A stretch of DNA of 64,000 nucleotides. Source: DAOMFB01 sp963721385. GTDB taxonomy: Bacteria > Acidobacteriota > Thermoanaerobaculia > UBA5066. Position numbers and translations under genes: made by a program. Positions 57,829 to 64,000 of the stretch are shown in pieces (position 1 is the stretch's first letter; every line of letters starts with the position of its first letter). The stretch spans positions 496,001-560,000 of the forward strand of contig CAVRJB010000019.1 in assembly GCA_963721385.1 (NCBI GenBank). Direction: 5' to 3'. The notes under the pieces were generated by a model. The model saw only the letters and a list, made by a program, of their open reading frames with translations. It did not search any database and was not told the DNA's origin.

Positions 57829-59127
57829 TCACAGCAGAGGGCTCAGCCGGCGCGCCAGGGCGTCGCCCACCCGGTGCCGCCACGGTCGCCGGCTCCATCC
57901 CGGTTCTGTGATCTCGTCCGACTCCGAAAGATCCGCCCGGAACCGGCGCTCGAGAGCTTCCCCGACCGTTGTGTCGAGGAGGATGAGGTTGCACTCGGCA
58001 TTGAAGTGGAACGATCGGAAGTCCATGTTCGACGACCCGACGAGGGAGACGCGGCCGTCCGCGACGACCGTCTTGGCGTGGAGGACCGACCCCTGGTATT
58101 CGAAGAGGCGGACCCCGCGCGCGAGGAGGCCGCGGAAGAAGCCGTGCCCCGCGTGCCGGACGAGCGGGACGTCGCTGATCCCCGGCAGCAGGATCCTCAC
58201 GTCGACATCGCGGGCCGCCGCCTCGCCAAAGACGTCGAGGGCCTGCCGGCGCGGAGCGAAGTAGGCGTTTGTCACCCAGACCCGCTCGCGCGCCGCAGCC
58301 ACGATCGCGGCAAGGGCCGAGGCCGACTCCGCGTGGCCGCGGCCCGGACTCGAGTCGAGGACGAGGACGCGGGCGCCGGCCGAACGGGCGTCTTCGTCGA
58401 ACGGCATCGGCGGGAGGTCGAAGCGCGGCCCCCCGGCGCGGTCCCATCCCTCCGAGAAGACGACGGCCAGCTCCCAGGCGGCCAACCCCTCGAGACGGGC
58501 GTGCGTGTCGCGCCATCCGCGCGCCTCGGGCGGAGCGTCGCGCCGCGAGGAGCCGTACTCGTCGCCGATGTTCATCCCGCCGGTGAAGGCGATGCGGCGG
58601 TCGACGACGAGGATCTTCCGGTGGTCGCGGAAGGGCTGGTACCAGAGCGCGGGGAAGATCGGGTGGAAGCGCCGGACGTCGACGCCCCGCGCGCGGAGGG
58701 AGTCCCAGAAGGCGTCGCGCGTCGCCGCGCTCCCGAACGCGTCCGCGAGGACCCGGACGGCCACGCCCCGGGCGGCGGCCGCGGCGAGGGAGTCCGCGAT
58801 GGAGCGTCCCGTTCCGTCGTCCTTCAGGATGTACGCCTCGAGGAGCACCTCGGTGACTGCGGAGTCGACGGCGCGCCGCATCGCGTCGAACGCCGCTTCG
58901 CCGTCGAAGAACAGCTCGACACCTTGGCCCGGGAAGAGAGGGGCCTGGTCGATCCGGCGCAGGAGCACCTCGAAGCCGGGGTCGGCGAGGCCCTGCGGCA
59001 GGGCGCGAGCCAGGGTCCCGACGTTCGGGGCGCGCAGGTCTCTCGGCAGGACGCGCCACGCCGCGGGCCGGAGGAACGGTTTCAAGAGTCGGGGCGTCCG
59101 GCGCAGGCGCCTCTTCGTGAGCGGCAT
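57829..59127 (-). CDS. Cardiolipin synthase-like phospholipase D
   Basis: 432 residues. Two HKD motifs: FRDHRKILVVDRRIAFTGG and SVLHAKTVVADGRVSLVGSSN, the two halves of one active site of the phospholipase D superfamily. The region between contains WRDTHARLEG and AYFAPRRQALD, as in bacterial cardiolipin synthases (ClsA/ClsB type). It probably joins two phosphatidylglycerols or acts on a related phospholipid. There is no clear pair of N-terminal membrane helices, so it resembles ClsB. The divergent start of the SIS-domain gene is 31 bases away. Confidence 0.85.
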   Translation of the reverse strand: MPLTKRRLRRTPRLLKPFLRPAAWRVLPRDLRAPNVGTLARALPQGLADPGFEVLLRRIDQAPLFPGQGVELFFDGEAAFDAMRRAVDSAVTEVLLEAYILKDDGTGRSIADSLAAAAARGVAVRVLADAFGSAATRDAFWDSLRARGVDVRRFHPIFPALWYQPFRDHRKILVVDRRIAFTGGMNIGDEYGSSRRDAPPEARGWRDTHARLEGLAAWELAVVFSEGWDRAGGPRFDLPPMPFDEDARSAGARVLVLDSSPGRGHAESASALAAIVAAARERVWVTNAYFAPRRQALDVFGEAAARDVDVRILLPGISDVPLVRHAGHGFFRGLLARGVRLFEYQGSVLHAKTVVADGRVSLVGSSNMDFRSFHFNAECNLILLDTTVGEALERRFRADLSESDEITEPGWSRRPWRHRVGDALARRLSPLL

Positions 59128-59158
59128 GGCGGCGACGCCGCTACGGTAGCATCGCGGC

Positions 59159-60184
59159 GTGCCTGATTCGTTGCTCCACCGCGAGATCGGCGAGCAACCC
59201 GGCGCCGTCGCGCGGTTTCTCGGCAACGAGACGGCACGCGTCGCGCGTCTCACCGCGCCTCTCCGGCGGACGGACCTCCGATTCGTCTTCGTCGTGGCGC
59301 GAGGGACGTCCGACAACGCGGCCCGCTACGCCCAGTACCTGTTCGGCGCGCTGACGGGCCTGCCGGTCGCGCTGGCCGCGCCGTCGCTCGTGACGCTCTA
59401 CGGTGCGCCCCCCCGGCTCCGGGGAGCGCTCGTCGTCGGGATCTCGCAGTCGGGCCGCTCGCCCGACGTCGTCGAGACCGTCGCCGCTGCCCGGCGGGCC
59501 GGGGCCCCGACGCTCGCGATCGTCAACGACCCGGAAAGCCCGCTCGCCCGGGCGGCCCACGACGTGCTCCCGCTCCACGCCGGAGAGGAGCGGAGCGTCG
59601 CGGCGACGAAGTCCTACACGGCCCAGCTCGCCGCCGTCGCCCTCCTTGCCGCGTCGCTCGCCGAAAACCGGCGGGTCCTCGCGGATCTGCAGCGGATCCC
59701 GCGGACGATGGAACAGGCGCTCGCGACTGAAGCCGCGGCCCGGCGAGCGGCTCGCCGCCTCGCGGGCGCCTCCCGGGCCGTCGTCCTCGCGCGCGGGATG
59801 AACTACCCGACCGCGCACGAGATCGCCCTGAAGCTCAAGGAGCTGGCGCTCCTCCTCGCCGAGCCCTACTCCTCGGCCGATTTCCAGCACGGCCCTATTG
59901 CCATGGCGGAGCGGCGCCTGCCCGCGATCGTCGTTTCGCCCCGGGGCTCGCGTCCCGCGGCCGAGCTCGATGCCCTCGCGACGCGCCTCCGCGCGGGGCG
60001 GAGTCCGGTCATCTCGATCGGGCCCTCGGGGCCGGGCTCGATCCCGCTCCCTGCGGTCCCGGAGATTCTCTCTCCGCTCGTCGCGGTCATTCCCGGGCAG
60101 CTCCTCGCATTCCATGCGGCGAAAGCGCGCGGCCTCGACCCCGACGACCCGCGCGGGATCCGGAAGGTCACGGAGACCCGTTAG
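59159..60184 (+). CDS. SIS-domain sugar isomerase/deaminase (GlmS-C/AgaS-like)
   Basis: 341 residues from GTG 59159. Two SIS domains: FVFVVARGTSDNAARYAQYLF with ALVVGISQSGRSPDVVETV, and VVLARGMNYPTAHEIALKLKELA with FQHGPIAMAE. The core contact SQSGRS and the second-domain ELA...SSADFQHGP are typical of glucosamine-6-phosphate isomerase-type domains (as in the C-terminal half of GlmS or AgaS). No glutaminase part is present, so it would act on amino-sugar phosphates and is not a full glutamine-dependent synthase. The exact sugar is unknown. No operon partner is clear. Confidence 0.85.
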   Translation: MPDSLLHREIGEQPGAVARFLGNETARVARLTAPLRRTDLRFVFVVARGTSDNAARYAQYLFGALTGLPVALAAPSLVTLYGAPPRLRGALVVGISQSGRSPDVVETVAAARRAGAPTLAIVNDPESPLARAAHDVLPLHAGEERSVAATKSYTAQLAAVALLAASLAENRRVLADLQRIPRTMEQALATEAAARRAARRLAGASRAVVLARGMNYPTAHEIALKLKELALLLAEPYSSADFQHGPIAMAERRLPAIVVSPRGSRPAAELDALATRLRAGRSPVISIGPSGPGSIPLPAVPEILSPLVAVIPGQLLAFHAAKARGLDPDDPRGIRKVTETR

Positions 60185-60215
60185 GGCTCGATCGGCGTGC
60201 GGGAGAGTACCGTCG

Positions 60216-60759
60216 TCACTTCGCCCGGGTCTCTTTCCCCTCTGCCAGTACCGTCCAGTTGCCCTTCTCGTCCGCCATCTCCCACTTGAACGTGTAGACG
60301 GTCGGCGAGACCTCCTGCATGACCCAACGGCTCGTGATCGTCTTGTCCTTCATCTTCATGGTGCTGGTGTAGGTCCAGGTCTTCCCGTCGACGGTGCCCG
60401 TCCCCGGAACGCCCATCCCCCTGCTGTCGACGCCGTAGTACGTGTAGACCTTGTTCTCGGCGTCGTAGCCCATGAGCCCGAGCGCCTTCACGTTCCCCAT
60501 CGGGTCCTTGCCCTCGCCGGAGCACTTCAGGAAGAAGCCGTCCATGATCCACTCGCAGGTGTCTTTCGACGTGAACTTGCCGGCGGGGCCGAAAGGATTC
60601 GCCTTTTGCTCCCCCTCGGCCGTCCACGATCCCTTCGAAGTAGCCGAGGCGCTTGAGCTCGGGTGCCGGCTTCGGAGGCCCGGCGGGAGCCTGCGCCAGC
60701 GCCGTGGAGGCCGCAGCGAAGAGAGTCAGAAGACTGATCGTGCAAAGTCGCGTTTTCAT
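60216..60759 (-). CDS. DUF1579-like secreted protein, one frameshift
   Basis: ATG 60759 follows AAGGAGGAAA. The signal peptide is LCTISLLTLFAAASTALAQ and the mature part begins PELKRLGYFEG. At about 60630 one base is out of step, and the protein continues SWTAEGEQKANPFGPAGKFT, CEWIMDGFFLKCSGEG, YDAENKVYTYYGVDSRGMG and WVMQEVSPTVYTFKWEM, the DUF1579 beta-barrel pattern. A fixed-length family of lipocalin-like proteins is indicated. Function unknown. It lies downstream of a small membrane-protein gene and an STT3-like gene on the same strand. Confidence 0.75.
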
Positions 60760-60807
60760 CGTTTCCTCCTTACTTTTCGGTCGAGAATCTAGCACTCGCC
60801 GTCAGGT

Positions 60808-61266
60808 TCACGAGGGTCTGTTCTCCTTGCCCTCTGCGAAGAAGGCCAGCCCCGCCGGCAGGATGATCGCGAAGTCGACGAGGAGTGCCAGCATGCCGAG
60901 GAGAAGAAAGTCCGAACGGCTTCCGCCGACGAAGACGAGGACGAGGCCGAGGATCGCCGCGGCTTCGGCCAGCGCGAGCGCGGCAATGGACCGCCCGAAG
61001 AACGCCTTCACTTCCTGCGCGGCCGCGCCCGGGCCGCCAGCGAGCGCCTTCCGGAACGGCGAGATCAGGCGCTGCGCGACGAAGAGGGCGACGAGCGCCA
61101 CGCCCCAGAGCGCCATCCGGAGGGGTCGGGTGGTCTCCGGCGGCTCGCCCGCGCTCCCGAAGAGGAACGCCACGGCGGCATAGACGAGGACGCTCGAGGC
61201 CATCGCGCCGAAAAGGACGAGCCAGTTCACCAGGGCGGGCGCTTCCGGACGGAGCGTCTGGGCCAT
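60808..61266 (-). CDS. Small four-helix membrane protein
   Basis: 152 residues with four hydrophobic segments: VLFGAMASSVLVYAAVAFLF, MALWGVALVALFVAQRL, IAALALAEAAAILGLVLVFV and FLLLGMLALLVDFAIILPAG. I do not recognise a family. The start is 10 bases after the STT3-like stop, and the two genes are on the same strand, so a partner role in the same membrane complex is possible. Confidence 0.6.
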   Translation of the reverse strand: MAQTLRPEAPALVNWLVLFGAMASSVLVYAAVAFLFGSAGEPPETTRPLRMALWGVALVALFVAQRLISPFRKALAGGPGAAAQEVKAFFGRSIAALALAEAAAILGLVLVFVGGSRSDFLLLGMLALLVDFAIILPAGLAFFAEGKENRPS

Positions 61267-61276
61267 CCTCCCGCCA

Positions 61277-63236
61277 TTATCGCGGAGGGGGAAGGACCTC
61301 GAAGATCTTCAGGAAAGGGATCGGCCCGCTTGGCCCGGGACCGCTCTCATGCGAGGCGGCGACGAGCCTCAGGCGCGAGAGCGCTTCGCGGTCGGCCGCG
61401 GAGTCGTCGTCGAACGGACGTCCGTCGCGAAAATGGAGGCGGCCGACGAAGGTCCTTTCCCCTTTCGGCGTGAGACGGTACGCGGGAGGCGCGTCGGTCC
61501 GCCGGCCCTCGACGAGGTAGGCACCGGGGTCCTCGCCGAGCGAGGTCGCCGCCGACGGCAGGACGTTCGGGGGCCACCCCGCGACGACATAGCGGAGGCG
61601 GAGGGCCGAGAGCTCGGCGAGCGCGGCAGCGGGCGACGTCGAGAGGAAGAGCCGCGTCGCGCGCGGGAAGCCCGGAGTGCGCGCTGCCGAAGTTGTTCAG
61701 GGCCACGGCCCGTCCGCCGAAATGGAGGATGTCGTGCCCGTAGTCCCAGGGCGCGAGGACGCCCCAGGCCGGCGGGCTGCCCGGGTCGGGGCTGACGTCG
61801 CGGAGGATCCCCGCCGCCAGCCCGCCCGCCGAGCCGCCTTCGGAGAAGTCCGTCCGGTGGAACGTGGCGGCGAGGTACGGAATCAGGTACGCGTTCGCCG
61901 GCGGAAGGAAACCGATCCCCGCGAGCGCGATCGCGCTCCACCGGAGGACCGGACGTTCCCAAAGCAGCGCCAGCGCGGCGCCCCCGGCCGCCGCGGCGAA
62001 GGCGGCGGCGACCGGGAGGAACCGTTTCTGGACGAGGGCGAGGAGCGTGTAAACCGCGAACGGCGTGGCCAGGAGCGCGAGGGTCGCCTTCGCTGCCGGG
62101 GAGCGCGAGCGAATGCCGACGAGTGCGGCGGCGAGGCCTGCGGACGCTACGAGCAGCGCCGGAAGGGCCGCGACGAGGGCCCCGGGAGTCCTGAGAAGGG
62201 GCTGGAATTCGTCGATCGTCGAGAGCCACGGGTCTCGTGAGCCGAGGAACCCGAGGCCCTTCGCGAGGGCGCCGAACGCCGCCCGCGGGACGAGCGCCGC
62301 CGCGACCAGCGAGACGGCTGCCGCCCCGGCTGAAAGCCGGGCGGAGGCCCGGTCGTTCCGGTGGAGGAGGGCGCCGAAGAGCCCGGCTCCGAGCCCGCCA
62401 CCGACCAGAAGGAGCGTGAACGCCGGCCCGAGCCTCCACGGGTCGGCGGGATCCGGAGCGACGCGCAGGGAAGAGAAGAAGGGGAGCGCGAGCGCCGCGA
62501 GCGCGAAGCCCGCCGCGAGGCCGGGGAGGCGAGGGGCCGCCGGATCGAGGAGCGAGGCCGCGAACACCGCCGCGGCGGCGACGCCGGCCGCGAGGACGAG
62601 CCCCGCGTAGAAGCCGAGGGACACGAGGACGACGGCCGCCCAGAAGAGCGCCGCCGCGAGGGCCCCGCGCGGCAAGGATTCCGCGCCCGCGCGCCGCGCC
62701 GGCATTCCGGCGACGAAGAGAAGCAGGAGCGCGAAGAGGATCTCGGTCGCGTTGTGGTCGATGTCGCCGAATGCGGAACGGCGCGCGAGACAGGGCGTCG
62801 CCGCGAAGAGCCAGGCCGCCGCGATGCCGGCGAGCCGGCCTCCCTCACGGCGGGCGATCGCCGCCGCGACGAGGAGCGCGAGAACGATCTCGACGACGGG
62901 AACGGCGGCGGCCACGAGCAGGCCGGCCTCCGGGCGCTCCGGGGTCGACCCGCCGAGGCGGGCCGCCAGCGCCAGCGCGGCGTCGTGAAGCGGGGGCCAG
63001 AGGGCGCGGCCGCCGTCGGGGAAGTTCTCGAACGGATCGAAGACCGCGGGGAGCGCCGACCCCGTCCGGATCGCGCCGAGGACGCGGTGGGCGTGGAAGA
63101 GGGAGTCCGGGTCCTCGAATCTCCCGCCGGGCGCGGACGCCACCGTTGCATACCGGTGCCACGCGAGGAGAGCGAGAAGGAGCGACGCGAGGGCGAGGTG
63201 GACGACGTAGACCGGCCTCGAGAGGGGACGCGGCAC
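61277..63236 (-). CDS. STT3-like oligosaccharyltransferase-type membrane protein, one frameshift
   Basis: About 653 codons from GTG 63236. More than ten hydrophobic segments follow a short N-terminus. RFEDPDSLFHAHRV is an early acidic loop (DxD type), FGDIDHNATEILF is a second loop like the D-H/N-x-x-E block of STT3, and APWDYGHDILHF corresponds to the WWDYG active-site motif but with Pro in place of the first Trp. Near 61670 the frame shifts and a soluble C-terminal domain follows: TRLFLSTSPAAALAEL, YVVAGWPPNVLPS, TPKGERTFVGRLHF, ending FLKIFEVLPPPR. The protein would move glycan from a lipid carrier to Asn. Whether it is active with the changed motif is unclear. Confidence 0.78.
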
Positions 63237-63266
63237 GCGCGGATCATAGAGGGAGAGAATCGGGCC

Positions 63267-64000
63267 ATGCCCTACTCCCACCTGACGCACCTCTCCTGCA
63301 CCAAGTGCGGCATGACGTACGACGTCGGACAGCTCCTGAACGTCTGCACGGAACAGGGCTGCGCGGGCTCGCTCTGGGCGGAGTACGGCGTGCCGCGCCT
63401 CTCGAAGGGGGACGTCTCCGGACGGGACCGGACGATCTGGCGCTGGCACGAAATGATGCCGGCCCGGATGCCCGAGGACATCGTGACGCTCGGCGAGGGA
63501 GGGACGCCGCTCCTCCACGCGAAGCGCCTCGGGGCGCGCCTCTCGATGCCGCGCGTCTACGTGAAGGAGGAGGCCGGCAATCCGACAGGCTCCTTCAAGG
63601 CGCGCGGCCTCGCCGCCGCCGTGACGATGGCGAAGGCGCTCGGCGCGAAGAGCCATCGCGCTTCCGACCGCGGGGAACGCGGGGGGCGCGGCGGCCGCAT
63701 ACGCCGCGAAGGCGGGACTGCCGTGCCACGTTTTCATGCCCGCAGACACGCCGAAGATCTTCCGGATCGAGTGCGAGGCCTACGGAGCGCGCGTCACGCT
63801 GGTGGACGGGCTCATCGACGACTGCGGCCGGATCGTCGGCGAGCGGAAGCAGGCGGAAGGGTGGTTCGACGTCTCCACGCTGAAGGAGCCGTACCGCGTC
63901 GAGGGGAAGAAGACGATGGGATACGAGCTGGCCGAGCAGAACGCCTGGACGCTCCCCGACGTCGTCGTCTACCCGACGGGCGGCGGCACCGGACTCATCG
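63267..64000 (+). CDS. thrC: Threonine synthase, partial, one frameshift
   Basis: The gene runs off the right edge. It starts MPYSHLTHLSCTKCGMTYD, an N-terminal zinc-ribbon-like start used by one threonine synthase group. VTLGEGGTPLLHAKRLG is the entry to the fold, and NPTGSFKARG carries the PLP-binding Lys. At about 63653 one base is out of step, after which ALPTAGNAGGAAAAYAAKAGL, KIFRIECEAYGARVTLVDG, EPYRVEGKKTMGYEL and YPTGGGTGLI continue the enzyme. Threonine synthase makes threonine from O-phosphohomoserine. It is divergent from the STT3-like gene with about 30 bases between the starts. Confidence 0.85.
   Translation, partial: MPYSHLTHLSCTKCGMTYDVGQLLNVCTEQGCAGSLWAEYGVPRLSKGDVSGRDRTIWRWHEMMPARMPEDIVTLGEGGTPLLHAKRLGARLSMPRVYVKEEAGNPTGSFKARGLAAAVTMAKALGAKSHRASDRGERGGRGGRIRREGGTAVPRFHARRHAEDLPDRVRGLRSARHAGGRAHRRLRPDRRRAEAGGRVVRRLHAEGAVPRRGEEDDGIRAGRAERLDAPRRRRLPDGRRHRTH

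Overview
The window is GC-rich, gene-dense bacterial DNA from a diderm. It carries porins, other outer-membrane barrels, a TonB-dependent receptor and many signal peptides and lipoboxes. The gene mix suggests an Acidobacteriota-like organism: a fused alpha-beta 2-oxoacid dehydrogenase E1, a PknB-type kinase with a TolB-like and TPR tail, a multiheme cytochrome with a TPR tail, and many secreted proteins of unknown function. That placement is inference; there is no rRNA or marker phylogeny here.

Layout. (1) 1-27.7 kb is an envelope region: barrels and porins, a TAXI-type binding protein, a K+-channel-like protein, two large paralogous secreted proteins with composition-biased tails, two DUF4136 lipoproteins, an ABC exporter, SGNH and DUF1028 proteins, a class D-like sortase next to an LPKTG-tailed substrate, and a multiheme cytochrome/HEAT/TPR protein. 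(2) 27.7-35.2 kb is metabolic: an aminotransferase, an E1 alpha-beta fusion, a five-S1-domain RNA-binding protein, and a cobalamin riboswitch ahead of a BtuB-like receptor. (3) 35.2-40.2 kb holds an antitoxin/PIN-toxin pair, then tRNA-Ala(GGC). The 3' part of that tRNA recurs 2.4 kb and 4 kb downstream, bracketing a decayed kinase gene and a decayed GT87-like gene. This looks like a tandem integration scar with no integrase. (4) 40.2-52.8 kb has a hotdog protein, an RRM protein with a long structured leader, a prolyl oligopeptidase, and one long run of tightly packed genes: 2-oxoacid:ferredoxin oxidoreductase, a nine-haem cytochrome c, a membrane cytochrome b, an M56-like peptidase, and a NarL-type two-component system. 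(5) 52.8-57.8 kb is the most unusual part. A fluoride riboswitch on the minus strand leads a dynamin-like GTPase, an SCO1-like protein and a CHAT-domain protein. The fluoride channel gene crcB and a DUF190 gene run divergently on the plus strand. (6) 57.8-64 kb has a phospholipase D-type synthase, a SIS-domain isomerase, a DUF1579 protein, an STT3-like membrane glycosyltransferase and a partial threonine synthase.

Caveat: about a dozen genes read as one protein only if single-base frameshifts are allowed, although most long housekeeping genes are intact. Whether these are sequencing or assembly errors or real decay cannot be decided from the sequence. The coordinates of those genes span the inferred full gene.
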